The notes under the pieces are model-generated. The model was not told the origin of the DNA. It did not search any database and saw only the letters and a program-made list of their open reading frames with translations. This document shows, piece after piece, positions 1 through 12,094 of a stretch of 64,000 nt of DNA. Positions within the stretch are counted from its first letter, which is position 1. The number at the start of each line of letters is the position of its first letter. This DNA comes from Siphonodentalium dalli. Lineage: Eukaryota > Mollusca > Scaphopoda > Gadilida > Siphonodentaliidae. Both the position numbers and the translations under genes were made by a program. Location: positions 3,100,001 through 3,164,000 of the forward strand of contig CP136062.1 of NCBI GenBank assembly GCA_032622095.1, read 5' to 3'.

Positions 1-53
1 ACCCACTCTTGCAATAACATTGCCCGGAAGAAACATTTTTGCAATAAGGAATA

Positions 54-434
54 AAATGGTCCATACTCCATTTTCACCCTCATCAGGGTGGTACCCCCAT
101 GGATGAGGGTGGGGTGTTTATATGGGTGTTTGGAGCGGGCTACCCACTCCTGCCGTCAAATCGACCGAAATCCTAACCCGTTCCCGAAAATGGCCCATAC
201 CCCATTTTCACCCCGAGGGTTGGTTCCCGCGGATTAGGGGTGGGCTGTTTCTCGGTGGTGAGAGTGCGTGTTTATGTGGTTATTTGGGGCGGGCCACCCA
301 CCCACACCATCAAATTGGCCGAAATCATTACAGTTCTCGAAAATGGTCCATACTCCATTTTCTTCACCTCAGGGTGGTTTTAGTAGAGCTTCTTGATTGG
401 GGAATTAAGCTCTTGTCCGGGATCTGAGCAGAAA
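54..434. repeat. Degenerate ~140-bp tandem repeat, about 2.5 units
   Basis: Three occurrences of AAAATGG(T/C)CCATAC start near 54, 187 and 340, each followed by CCATTTTC and a GGGTGG-rich stretch, giving irregular spacings of about 133 and 153 bases. Units also share a GCGGGC(T/C)ACCCAC(T/C)C segment. A further related piece lies at 4107-4180, just right of the second 0.87-kb direct repeat. Open frames across this region follow the repeat and show no protein signature. The repeat family is not recognised. Confidence 0.7.
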
Positions 435-465
435 TAAAAACACACTATGGAATAGCTGATAGATC
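379..465. repeat. Diverged partial copy of the start of the 0.87-kb direct repeat
   Basis: This stretch aligns by eye with 479-565: both run TTAGTAGAGC, a GGGGAAT-type core, AAGCTC, CGGGATCTG and a GAA-rich tail with AAACACA. It sits immediately left of copy 1 of the direct repeat, so the leading part of that repeat is locally present three times, once in a much older form. Confidence 0.6.
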
Positions 466-1336
466 GAATCTGGTAGAAATTTAGTAGAGCCTCTTTAGAA
501 GGGGAATAAGCTCTAAGCTTTCGGGATCTGTATAAGAATGAAACACAGACTGTTGCGTAGAGCGTGTTCCGTGTCCAGTAGAAGATTTTCCGTGTAGATG
601 TGCCGGGTTAGAAGAAGTGTACAAATATTGAGGAATTAGTCGTTTTAATTTGTTCATGGATAAACAGATGTAACAGCAGCAACAATATATATATATACAC
701 ATAACATCTGTCTAGCATATAATGACCCCGCCGGACCGCATATTATGCAGCCCGACGGGTAAACTTGTCCGACAGCAATCTTCCAAATTCTGAATCTCTC
801 TAGTGTTTTCTATCCTCCCTACCCAAAATTTCCGTAGCTTTTTATATTTTATTCGATGCAGTTCGCGATTGGTTATAACTGGTGTGATTCCGTTACCAAG
901 CCGTTACCCGTTGTTACAACATAGGTGATTGCATAATTACACATATGTAGAGAAAGCCGCTAACAATATATTCCCATGAATTATTTGTTTCGATAATCTG
1001 GATCTTTTTACACAATATATTCTTAATTCGAGCGACTATTCATAAATGGGCTTTTTGCGATAATAACTATGACGCAACGAGACTCCATTGTATAATGTTT
1101 TAACAGGTTTTTAGAAATTTGCCGAAGACTACCCATTTACGACATATGTTGTAATTAGCGCTGATTATGTCTAAGTCGATGTATTGTGGTATATTTTTCC
1201 TGCCATGCAATAATTAATTACCTATACATGCCGTTACGAAGGCGTATCTAAAATGGTGAAACTTCGTACGAGAAATACTCAGTAACGGATTTGTGATAAG
1301 TTTGAGCAGGGGGGGGGGATTTATTAACTCTGACAT
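465..1336. repeat. 0.87-kb direct repeat, copy 1 (LTR-like)
   Basis: Near-identical to 3235-4107 at a constant offset of 2770 bases. I see about four substitutions and a one-base change in the G run near 1310. Similarity begins at CGAATCTGG and stops after CTCTGACAT. If the end bases are trimmed the repeat reads TGGTAG...CTGACA, i.e. TG...CA as in retroviral-type LTRs. Against an LTR reading: I see no clear target-site duplication, primer-binding site or polypurine tract. The alternative is a simple recent duplication of a non-mobile segment. Confidence 0.75.
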
Positions 1337-3234
1337 TACCCCCTTACCGCGAAAAGACGACTCCGGCGTCTTAATTGAAATATGAGGCAATCTGTTAAGA
1401 CAGTAATGATATTAATGAATGATGAGATGTGAGAATTAGATGAAGCTGAAAGCATGTAAAGAATTAATAATGATTTTCTTTATATTTCGTTTGAGACGTT
1501 GCTGTCCATCCTCATTCAAGAGCACTTTGTCTGTATCCAAGACAGTGTGAGTGGGGTCATGTATGACATTGGAAAGTCTCCTCAGTACACGATAATTTGA
1601 ATATAGAAGAGAATTGAAGTTTAATTGGATACACATTGCCGTTTTCTTGGAAAACGACACCATAGTTAAGTCGTTGATCGATCGGTGGCGTTGACTTGTG
1701 TAATAAGGTGAGCAAGCATACACATGATGAAAAGTCATGATCCCAAGGGAGAAATAAGTAGTGTCATTTAAGCAAGGCCTCTAAAGAAGAGTGATCAAGT
1801 CTCCTTAAGTGAGTTAGCAGATAACACATAGAAAATAATAGATAGAATTATAGGAGAATTGGATCAGCGACTTCTGAAAGTGTGTATGAATACCACTATG
1901 TGAAACATACTGAGTATTATCGAAGATTAGACTATTGAAATAATAGAGCTACGATTTAATACCGATGTATAATTGAATGAGGAATATATTAGCTGTAGAA
2001 GCGAAATTGAATTGCAATTTGGTATTGCACTTGATATATATTTAACTTGGAATATTTGAGTTGTCGATTAGTTACATCACTTGTGTTGATGTAAGCAACA
2101 ATCAAATAGTGTTTTGAATTTAATAGGAGTTAGAATCCATGAGAAAATCCAATTATGGTGTTGACGATAGACACCTATTTGAAATAATGGCCTGTAGCCT
2201 TGAACGTTTTGTTAAAATGATGAAATGAAATGAACTTAAGTATGTCGATTGGATATATGAGATTTGAATCATATAAGCAACATTTAAGTAATTAGCCTGT
2301 GTAGGCAGATGAAAAATATTGGGAATGAGCGAGATATGAGCATGTTGTTTCCAGTCTGGTATTTGTAAAACGTTGGTGTTTTGAATTTGGCAACTGTGAA
2401 ATAGATACAGACACTGAGTTTTGAATGAGTTTGGTGTTTAAATATAGTTAAAAGTTTGGAGTGAGATAAAAAATAAGTAGACTGAGTGTCTTTTGACATT
2501 TAGAGTAGAGTATAATATTAGGTAATGCGGCCTTATGTTGTTTGGGTAGAGCTACTTACATGACATCGGTTCTGCTCGCAGCGACGAACTAATTTCCCCT
2601 TAGAAAGCAAGCAAATTACCTATCCATTTAATACGTACCTAATATTACCTAGATGCATTGGTAGTCGTCATTTTAGTGTGTGTTTCATCTGGGACTACTA
2701 TATACTAGTCCCAGGTTTCATAATGACGCCAAATGAATGTATTATTATCAAACATTTTGTAATAACGTGAATTAAAGAAGAAACCTATATATAGTCATAT
2801 AGTCACTTAATGTTAGAACAATTAATCTATTTCCGTAAATACACGAATCACCAATGTGTCCAATATATGATATCGAATCTGTATCCATCTGTCGCTGTAA
2901 TATGTTCCGTTAACTGCAGCAGGTATATCTTGAATTGTGAGAATTGCTGTATCCATGTGCAGAATAACGGACTATACCACAGAGTCGGTTTGATCCAGCG
3001 CAGGGACTGTACATGTAGAAATGTGTCCTCCGTCTTGTGGATTCCGAAATCTGTGGCAGAATATTTGTAGACGAAGTGTTAACAGAAAAGTTATCAAATA
3101 TTGGGTATATTATAAACAGCGTCACTGATCCTCCATCAGATGTAGATAAATATATACCGGAATCATTGCGTTGATGATGGTACTTCAACGCAGCCGCGAT
3201 TCAACCACCAATTTAGGAGAGCTGTATTTGTAGA
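1337..3234. other. Anonymous DNA between the two 0.87-kb direct repeats
   Basis: About 1.9 kb with no recognisable coding sequence and no gag, pol or integrase motifs. The only structure seen is a short hairpin at 1354-1372 (arms AAGACG and CGTCTT). If the flanking repeats are LTRs, this would be the interior of a non-autonomous LARD-like element; otherwise it is ordinary intergenic sequence. Confidence 0.5.
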
Positions 3235-4107
3235 CGAATCTGGTAGAAATTTAGTAGAGCCTCTTTAGAAGGGGAATAAGCTCTAAGCTTTCGGGATCTG
3301 TATAAGAATGAAACACAGACTGTTGCGTAGAGCGTGTTCCGTGTCCAGTAGAAGATTTTCCGTGTAGATGTTCCGGGTTAGAAGAAGTGTACAAATATTG
3401 AGGAATTAGTCGTTTTAATTTGTTCATGGATAAACAGATGTAACAGCAGCAACAATATATATATATACACATAACATCTGTCTAGCATATAATGACCCCG
3501 CCGGACCGCATATTATGCAGCCCGACGGGTAAACTTGTCCGACAGCAATCTTCCAAATTCTGAATCTCTCTAGTGTTTTCTATCCTCCCTACCCAAAATT
3601 TCCGTAGCTTTTTATATTTTATTCGATGCAGTTCGCGATTGGTTATAACTGGTGTGATTCCGTTACCAAGCCGTTACCCGTTGTTACAACATAGGTGATT
3701 GCATAATTACACATATGTAGAGAAAGCTGCTAACAATATATTCCCATGAATTATTTGTTTCGATAATCTGGATCTTTTTACACAATATATTCTTAATTCG
3801 AGCGACTATTCATAAATGGGCTTTTTGCGATAATAACTATGACGCAACGAGACTCCATTGTATAATGTTTTAACAGGTTTTTAGAAATTTGCCGAAGACT
3901 ACCCATTTACGACATATGTTGTAATTAGCGCTGATTATGTCTAAGTCGATGTATTGTGGTATATTTTTCCTGCCATGCAATAATTAATTACCTGTACATG
4001 CCGTTACGAATGCGTATCTAAAATGGTGAAACTTCGTACGAGAAATACTCAGTAACGGATTTGTGATAAGTTTGAGCAGGGGGGGGGGGATTTATTAACT
4101 CTGACAT
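3235..4107. repeat. 0.87-kb direct repeat, copy 2 (LTR-like)
   Basis: Partner of 465-1336, same orientation. The differences visible are T for G at 3371, T for C near 3727, G for A near 3993, T for G near 4010 and one extra G in the poly-G run at 4079-4089. The right boundary abuts a fragment (4107-4180) of the repeat family found at 54-434. Confidence 0.75.
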
Positions 4108-4180
4108 GGTACCCTCTCCCCGGGTGAGGGCTGGGGTGTTTCTAGTGTGTATTTGTGCGGGCCATCAACCCATGCCGTTG

Positions 4181-6400
4181 TAAACAACGAATCAGTTCCA
4201 AAAGTCATGTTCGTGGCTAACGTGTCAAACTGATCAGTCGGATCCATCCATGCTCTCAGTCGCCAAAGAGACCTCCGAATGAGCGAATTGCTAAAAAAAA
4301 AACCTATATAGCAAGAAATAATCCATCACACTGGCATATATTTTGTTAGAAGTTATCTCATAAGTTCCGACATCGCCTCCCCGAATTCCACAGAGACTCT
4401 CATGTATGTATATAAATTGCACATGGATATTGAATGACAAACGCCCGAGCATAAACGCCTCCCCCAATTAAAAAGAAACACTCCCATATGCGCGAAGATA
4501 CAACATCAATACTGGGCGAAAAAAATCGACCGAAAAATGAAACCCACCAAACTTGGTTTTATTTAAACCTGGGTAGGGTGATTTAACTTTGATGTTTTTT
4601 TAAAGTATATGTAAAAGTATATTTTCGAGACGAGACGTATAGTACGGATAAATCAGACATAGATAATCGTCTCCTGATCGTTATATCGCCAATTCCCTAC
4701 AAACAATTAGCGATATTATCAAAACTTTATCACGCCAATAAAACCTAGTTTGAATTGAGATCGAATTCCAAAAACTAAAACTGAGTTTATCACAAAACTG
4801 GGTTTAACTACACTAAAACCAAGGTTTAGTCCCGTAAAACCTAGTTTAAACTAGAGTTAAACCAGGTCTAGAATAAAACCGATTGCCGATGCCGATTCTG
4901 ACTATGGAGTTCAGTTCGGACAGTTCGAATCCTCGCTGTTTAGAAAACCAAACATTGTGAAAATCCGTTGACGGACAGCGGAAAAACGCAATTTCACAGT
5001 AAAGTATACACATATGACGAAATGTCTTGTTCAGCTTGTAATGAATGTAGACGACTCGTGTTGATTTCAAGAATGATAAAATATGAAACTAACAATTATG
5101 TTTCGGCTTTGGATAAGAAATTGGCAACACGCCGTTCTACCACAATGATACATTTGTGAGGTCGTGGGAGTATTTGTAGCTGCAAGGGAAATGATCAAAC
5201 ACTACTGAGTGGCACTGATACTTGAACATCAACGCTCAGTAACACGAAACGTATTGTAAGGTCGCTCGTTTGTGTATTTGTCTGTGGTATTTCAATATTA
5301 GCTGTAATATAATGCTATTGTGCAAATATGTGGTATTAGAATACACAATACGAACCTTACACCATAAAACGTCGGTCGCAACACTATACACGCAGATCGC
5401 ATTTCAATTGCAAATTATGCAAATGAGCAAACACCATTGTTCGCGATGTTTCGAAAGCTATGGGGGTTATAAACAGAGTGTCACCTTTATATTTCAACAT
5501 AGCTGTGAGGTGAGAGATCTCCACATGTGTTATTTTCATTGCAACAATTGTCTAGACGTGGGCTGTGTACTCAGAGGAGATGAGTTTTAGGTGAGGGTAT
5601 GTAACAACACTGATTACAGAACAAAATAAATTTCTTGCCAAATACGGACGTGCTGAATTCACAGCCGTTCATGTCCGGCAAATCTCGGTGACTTCCAGGA
5701 ACAATGTGGTCATAAACCAATGCACGACATTGAAAGTGACGTCACGTTACGTTCATAGGTTTGTGAACACATTGACTCAGGGGGCGTGTCTACCGTAACG
5801 CTATGGGGAAATCGGAAGCGATATCAGGTGTATGTAAATATACAGTAATAAACATAATAAATCACTTGATTGAACTGATGACATGAACAATTCAATCAAG
5901 GCAATCATGCTTGTACAACATATCTGTATCTAACAGTTATGGCCAATATAAATAAATATTAGCTCCAGTACATACCCTGACAGACAAAGTTTGTAAACAA
6001 CAGATTCGACGTACGCCGAATGATAGCACAATCAGTCAAATACCCTGAAAGATAGAAGTGTCAAAAGTTTACGCGATCGCGGGGGTGTCAAACTATCGGA
6101 CAGTAACACACTCACGTTGGTCCATAATGTCCAACAACTGTGCTGCCTCTCGTGAATTAGTTCACGTCACCAGTTCAATCGAGTGATTATTCTCTATGTA
6201 ACCTACATGTAGATGTTATGCCAAAAAAAATAAGATAGTATGTTTCCGCTAACGGTGTGAAAAAATTAGCTTAGGTAGGTAAGGAATTATTATTTGTTTA
6301 TATTGTTTTTTATAATTTTTATCCAGCTGCAGAAATATTTAACTATCTCGACCGAAGTGACATAAAATGTCAAATTATGGTGTGGGTGAAAATTGGTTTA
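4181..6400. other. Intergenic DNA, no gene seen
   Basis: No supported gene. Between about 4540 and 4870 there is a low-complexity cluster of self-complementary AAACC(T/A)(A/G)GTTT-like words (for example at 4743, 4816 and 4838), which looks like a decayed short-palindrome repeat. An open frame at 5270-5590 (106 codons) has no family signature and no conserved copy elsewhere in the window. Confidence 0.6.
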
Positions 6401-6404
6401 TGCT

Positions 6405-6760
6405 TAAAGTGATGTGAAACACCGGTAGGGTGATCAAATAAATATTATATCCATATTGACAAGCACCGTCATTCTTATATATAAATTAAATACAGTGACT
6501 CTCGATGGCGAAACCAGTTTCGTTAGTTATCGCAGATAGTTGCGTCCCGAATCGAGAAGTAAATATGTACAATTGTGAGTAGTTCACACGATGTTTTCTA
6601 TGAAATGGTAAGGTAGATTCGTTTGAAATTTCGACGATTTTACTAGAATGTTACATTCCTCCTGTTGGCATAGCGCCTGAATACCAAATTATTAGTTTCA
6701 CGCACCGAATAAGTACATAATATATCTTTAAGTGTATGATTTGTTATTCACATACCGCAT
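6405..6760 (-). repeat. Single diverged monomer of the 485-bp satellite, reversed
   Basis: Read on the minus strand, this aligns along most of its length with the tandem unit at 50.3-52.2 kb. Shared landmarks in order on the plus strand are AAAGTGATGTGAAACAC, GTGATCAAATA, CGTCATTCTTATATA, TGACTCTCGATGGCGAAA, AGTTGCG(T/C)CCCGAATCGAGA, ACGATGTT(T/C)TCTATGAA, ACTAGAATG, GTTGGCA and ATCTTTAAG-type sequence. It is more diverged than the array units are from each other, so it is an older dispersed copy. Confidence 0.75.
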
Positions 6761-8350
6761 TTTCATACGTTTGGTTATATTACTTGGTATGAAATGGATG
6801 TCGCTAATGTTTTATGATAATTTTACCCATAATACCATCATTACACCGGTACTTGTATTGTGGTGACTTCATCCATTGTCTGGAGGTATCATACCTGGTT
6901 TTTGGAAACAGTAGCTATACCCCTTCCATGTGTGGTGATAACCTCTATATATATACTGACACACACACCATGTATGTTGATACCGGTAGTTCCCAAACAA
7001 GGATTAAAGCAGGCCTGAGATCCATTCTGAGTAAATTAAAATCGCAAAATCAATCCACGAATCCATAAATCCACACCTGTTGAAGTCCAGCTATCATTTT
7101 ATGGTCACTTTACACAGGGATATGTTAAAACCCATGTGATTTGCACACTAATGACATCATTATGTATGTGCATTTGTGGGGGGAAAAAACTTTCATCTTT
7201 TTCTCAACATATCAATAACAAGATTAGGGCGTCGGTTATTTTTAGGGTCGGTCGATGTGCGGAAACATAGTATTTGTTTTCTTTGGCCTTAGCACCATGA
7301 AGTGGCATGACTGGGGAAATTCACTCGAAGCAATAAAAAACATTTATTCAACCTGATATAAATGAAAACATAACACAATAATATCACAATTCAAATATAT
7401 GTAAACCCTTCACTGTACTCCTCAAATAAAAGTTGACTATTTAAAAAAACGTAATAAAATAAAACAAAGGTTTTAAAACAAACCTTGACGGATTTCAACG
7501 ATATATCGGTCTAGCATCACCTCTAGATTGAAGCTGTCAAATTTGAATGATTTTTAATGAAAAATATGGCCATCGGCAGCCATTTGTTGATTAGCTGGGG
7601 GATATTAAAATATTTGTAGGAATATATGCCGTTTTTTTTTCATCTGTCATTTTCCGGTACTCACCAACCCAAAACCTGAAAACAAAACTGTTTACTCCTA
7701 ATTATTTTAACACCAGCCCCCAAATGTAACTAATTTTGGTCTAATACCGCATTAAACTATACTGATATCACTGATGTGACTGGGAAATTATCACATTTAG
7801 TTCAAATTACAGCTTAACTTTTTTCAGAAGCTGTTTTAATCCCAATAATACTACATGTAGTACACTTCTACATTAATGTATATGGTACATTGTAGGCAGC
7901 ATGTTTAAAAAACAATACTCACTAAAAAGACCCGAATTCTGGATTCTGGGGGGGGGGGCAATTAGGGCAATCACAACTATTCTTTTCTTAGGCTTTATGC
8001 TGACATTGCAAATAAGCCATGTACAGTATCTAAGGTACATGTACTAAGACGACATTAGGGTCATTCTACCATTGCACGTGTGACATTAACATATTTTTTC
8101 GACTAGTCTATATTCGTTGTAGTGCAATTCCTTAAATGTATTCTCATCAGCATGTGAGTATAACCTTATTTCCATGGAGCGTGGAAGAGCACGAGAGGGG
8201 GATTTTTTTTCGATACTACATTCAAAACATATACCGTATATAAATTGGATATGTTCCAATCTGGGTATGCACACATAAAACACAATCTCAGTTTATGTAG
8301 CTTATATTGATCTAGTGACAATTAAATTTAGTCTGATCAATGGATGTATC
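6761..8350. other. Intergenic DNA, no gene seen
   Basis: No coding, RNA or mobile-element signature recognised. Contains poly-T and poly-G runs (7629-7637 and 7948-7958) and scattered short frames only. Confidence 0.6.
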
Positions 8351-9311
8351 AATGTTACTGCACCAGGACTGGGTATATCACACGAGTGGACAGTACTTTA
8401 TAAACATGGCCATACGGTATGCTATATGGAGAGTCGTGCAGTGCATGATTGAAGATTCAAGCTCCTGTGGTTTCACACCAGTGATATGTCCTCAGGGATG
8501 TATGTGTCAACACTGCGGATTATGTGTTCAACATACGGTACTACTAATTGGTCAGCTTATAATTATGTAGCTGTATGCTTACATCTAGTTCAATTTGTGC
8601 AATGGAATGGGTCCGGTGCTACCGGGTGGACAATATGGTTTGGGCCGGAGCATTGGATAAATATTTAAATTCAATCATGGCATTTACCGGTATACATGTA
8701 GATGTATTTGTGCTGACAAATTTAACACCACAGTTAGAATTGCTATATCTATGTGTATAGAACAACTTCGGATGCTTAACACTTGACGCCGGGCCAGTAA
8801 TTTTGCAACGTCCAGAAACAAAATGTCAACTTATTTTTTTGCGCTGCATGGCGATACTAGTCCACACGGGGCGCGCCCACATCGCGCGATGTTGTTTTCG
8901 CCCTCGCAAGGATATTCATCCATCCAAAGTTGAAATAATTGTTCTTGAGTCAGATTAATGTAAACCGCTGTGTATATACATGTATATGCATGTACGTTAG
9001 CAATATTAAGCGCAGGATCCGCCTTTGATAACTTCAAATTTAAACAAATAAGGTTCGTTGGATACAATTGAATACAATGTTTTGCATTGTGGTTTGAAAA
9101 CAGATCAGCAGACTGTTACAGTAGATGTAGTTGTACATGTGTGACATCAAATATTTGTTTATGTTTGTGCAGAAATGCTAATTTGATCAAGAGAGTTAAT
9201 AAGTGTAACATACATGTACATGTATGTAAAACAAATCAGCAATGCATATGTATTCACGTCTACCGGTATTTATAAATTAAATTTGAAATCCAGTTACGAT
9301 AGATTTGTGTA

Positions 9312-9870
9312 ATGTCAGTCACGATAACGTAAGCCAATGCTATGATCCTGTGCCGTATATTGGAATAGAATATTAAAAGCATTTTCCTTGATATTTTCAT
9401 TTAATGTCTGTCACGACAACGTAAGCCAATGTCATGTTCTTGTGCCGTATATTGGAATAGAATATTAAATGCATTTTGCCTCGATATTTTCATATAATGT
9501 CAGTCACGATAACGTAAGCCAATGTCATGGTCCTGTGCCGAATATTGAAATAGAATATTAAATGCATTTTGCCTTGATATTTTCATGTAATATCAGTCAC
9601 GATAACTTAAGCCAATGTCATGTTCTTGTGCCGTATATTGGAATAGAATATTAAATGCATTTTGCCTTGATATTTTCATGTAATATCAGTCACGATAACG
9701 TAAGCCAATGTTATGTTATTGTGCCGTATATTGGAATAGAATATTAAAAGCATTTTCCTTGATATTTTCATTTAATGTCAGTCTCGATAACGTAAGCCAA
9801 TGTCATGTTCTTGTGCCGTATATTGGAATAGAATATTAAATGCATTTTGCCTTCATATTTTGCCTTCATA
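9312..9870 (+). repeat. Tandem array, six units of about 92 bp
   Basis: Units start near 9312, 9403, 9497, 9590, 9683 and 9774, so the period is 91-94 bases. Each runs AT(G/A)TCAGTCACGATAACGTA through GTGCCGTATATTGGAATAGA to CCTTGATATTTTCAT. In blocks B (17639-17740) and C (35329-35430) the same unit occurs once plus a short stub, so the amplification is specific to block A. Confidence 0.9.
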
Positions 9871-9890
9871 TTTCACACTGAACCATTTGA

Positions 9891-10497
9891 ACGATTCCAT
9901 GTTATCATCGCTTGACTAAATTCGGAACAATACAATATTTGGGTGCACCGTGGCAGTTAGATTTAAAAAAATTAGAAATTCTACATTTGGCATTAAATGA
10001 ATCTTGTTTTTGTGGGGTACGTTCTAAAACTATTTTCAAAATTCTAGTAAGCCGCTCCAGGATCCAGCTTCCATCTCAAAATTCATGTCATCAGAACGAG
10101 GAGCAATTTGTCTTTGAGAAATTGGGACCTTGATCATCATCACATTTAGCCTCGAATCTTCTTTAATATGCCTAGCAGACAACCTCCCCTTTATTTTGAC
10201 ATCCATACATTTGTGCACCACCTTCATTATGTGGGGAAATTATATGACGGATAGGCTGTAAGCCATTATTGCTTTCACTCTACTTATGTTGACAAACGGA
10301 AAGGCCGTAAGGTCTGTCAGCCAGTGCTCCATTCTGACGTGTTATTGTCATTCCGGAGGGCTAGGTGTGTTTTTGTTGACCGGACAGATGTGTTACCTTA
10401 TCAGGCATTCACTTACCTGTATTGGTTAACCTATAAAACGATGCCATGTTATCGTCGCTTGACTAAATTCGGAACAAGTCAATATTTGGGTGCACCG
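9891..10497 (+). repeat. 60-bp direct repeat bracketing ~490 bp in block A
   Basis: Positions 9891-9950 and 10438-10497 are near-identical, both running CCATGTTATC(A/G)TCGCTTGAC to ATTTGGGTGCACCG. Blocks B and C contain one copy of the start of this sequence and no 490-bp intervening segment. Block A therefore gained a local duplication or an insertion with long flanking repeats. Confidence 0.7.
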
Positions 10498-10969
10498 AGG
10501 CACAAGACAAAATCACACATAGCAGTAAGATTTTATATTCAGATTTGTAGCTCATAACATGACATTGAATCTAGAAAAAGTTCTTTGAATATAATGTCAG
10601 TCACATGGAATTGCCATATTAATATTTATAATAAAAAGGACAATTTAATAACTAATGTGCCAAGAGGCTAATTACATATTAGGAATTTCATCAGATTGAT
10701 CAATAACAGATCTACTACTGAACTGTAGGCTCTAACAATTCATCGAGAATCCAGTGTACCGCTATACATGTACATTTCAAACAATTCATGTATCGTATTG
10801 CGTCATATGTATCGCGATATGGGAAATCATACAAGTTCTGAAGATGGGCATGTGCATAAGATCAACACCTGCAAAAGCAGCAATGTTCTCTCAAGTACCG
10901 TATATAAGTTAATTTTCAAATAAATCTCAATTTACATGTAGTACACCGAGTGCAGACTCTAGTTGGGAT

Positions 10970-10977
10970 AATAAACT
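10970..10977. other. Unoccupied target site of the CAGAGGC hAT-like element
   Basis: Block A reads GTTGGGAT, then AATAAACT, then ATATAATGATGGATAATGCA without interruption. In blocks B and C the same left flank runs into the element, and the same right flank (AATACGCT, then ...GATAATGATGGATAATGCA) resumes after it. The 8-mer here corresponds to the target duplications AACAAGCT/AATACGCT in B and AATAAGCT/AATACGCT in C. Confidence 0.8.
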
Positions 10978-11199
10978 ATATAATGATGGATAATGCATTG
11001 CTTTTTTCAAAAGAAGGTTGATAAATACCCACACCCTGCCTATTAGGTCGGCAATAATATTCCATGTAACACCTTACACCGCTATGCATATAGTCAAAGA
11101 ATAATATGTGTTTCGATCTGTTTGTTATAGTAGGATTAAGTATCTAGTATTGTACGCATCAGATGCGAGCGTTTCATGTTAAAATAAATGTTAATATAA

Positions 11200-11580
11200 T
11201 ATGGTGACCAACTCTTGTGGATGGTGCATGCATATTATTGTCTATATATCACTATAAGCTTAGTGTGCGTTATTTGGTAAAACTTGTCTGCATCGTTGTG
11301 AGTGCATAGTATCCCACCCTAGATTTGTAATAAACTAGTTTCAGTGGAATAGTTTCGAATTAATTCGATTTTGTCTAGGACCGCTTCTGTGTCTATCTTT
11401 TTAAATTAGATTTAAATTTAATTGCGAACCAACTCTTATGAGTGGTGTGTACATCTATGTTAGGCATGTAGAGTCTTCTGATATCTTTTCAAATTATATT
11501 TTAATTTAATTTGAGAGCCAACTCTTAGGGTTGTGTGTACTTCTCTTGTTGCGCACGTAGAGCCTTCTGATACAATCTGG
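11200..11580 (+). repeat. Degenerate repeats with ACCAACTCTT core
   Basis: Cores at about 11207, 11428 and 11516 read (A/G)(A/C)CAACTCTT followed by a GGTG-containing stretch. The last two also share GTGTGTAC and GTAGAG(T/C)CTTCTGATA. Spacing is irregular, so this is a decayed array. Confidence 0.5.
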
Positions 11581-11796
11581 ATATCTCGGGGATAATTGCA
11601 GTTGTGATTGTTAGAATTTTTTTATTGTGAAATATACCCAACAATCAAACAACAGATTAGTGGTCCGTGTTCCATGTCCCTGCATCGCTCGGATAGTTAT
11701 AATTTAGATTGAGCATATGTTTCGATTCACTTTTCCACTATAGTATGATAGTGATAACGCGGAACTTCAACAGGGAACGGCGTGATAAATATATAA

Positions 11797-11854
11797 GGTT
11801 AGTGTTAGGGTTAGGATTAGGATTAGGGTTGGGATTATGGTTAGGGTTAGGGTT
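11797..11854 (+). repeat. Interstitial telomere-like (TTAGGG)n run
   Basis: About nine consecutive hexamers of the TTAGGG type, several exact and others altered (TTAGTG, TTAGGA, TTGGGA, TTATGG). TTAGGG is the telomere repeat of molluscs and most animals. Flanks are ordinary AT-rich DNA, so this is an internal tract and not a chromosome end. Confidence 0.85.
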
Positions 11855-12094
11855 TTATAAATGGTTTTATAAATATAAAACAACGGATTTATAAATATAA
11901 AATAAAATGTGCTGCGAACTTTGTGAATTATGTCTTGGTGTCATTATAAATGTCATTGTAACATCTGCATTATATATGTAGCTCGATAAAAGGAGCAAGC
12001 AGATGCTCATATTAAAATTATAAATTGCTTGCATAAGGAGAGAAAGTGAAAATGCAAAATATATTTTCGTGTGTCTGCCCAATTTTATTGACAG

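Larger units (their letters stand above)
8355..11010 (+). repeat. Block A: diverged third copy of the B/C repeat block
   Basis: Colinear with about 16697-18217 of block B and 34412-35931 of block C. Matching landmarks are GCACCAGGACTGGGTA, GAGAGTCGTGCA, the GGGGCGCGC stretch, the CAGTCACGATAACGTAAGCC unit and the ATCCAGTGTACCG stretch. It is clearly more diverged than B is from C. It has a six-fold amplification (9312-9870) and a local direct duplication (9891-9950 and 10438-10497) that B and C lack. It lacks the hAT-like element at the site where B and C carry it. Open frames in it do not stay open in all three copies, so I treat it as non-coding. Confidence 0.75.

Noticed and set aside
4923-4934. 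GTTCGAATCC, a tRNA B-box-like word
   Set aside because: No matching A box, acceptor stem or anticodon arm could be folded around it.
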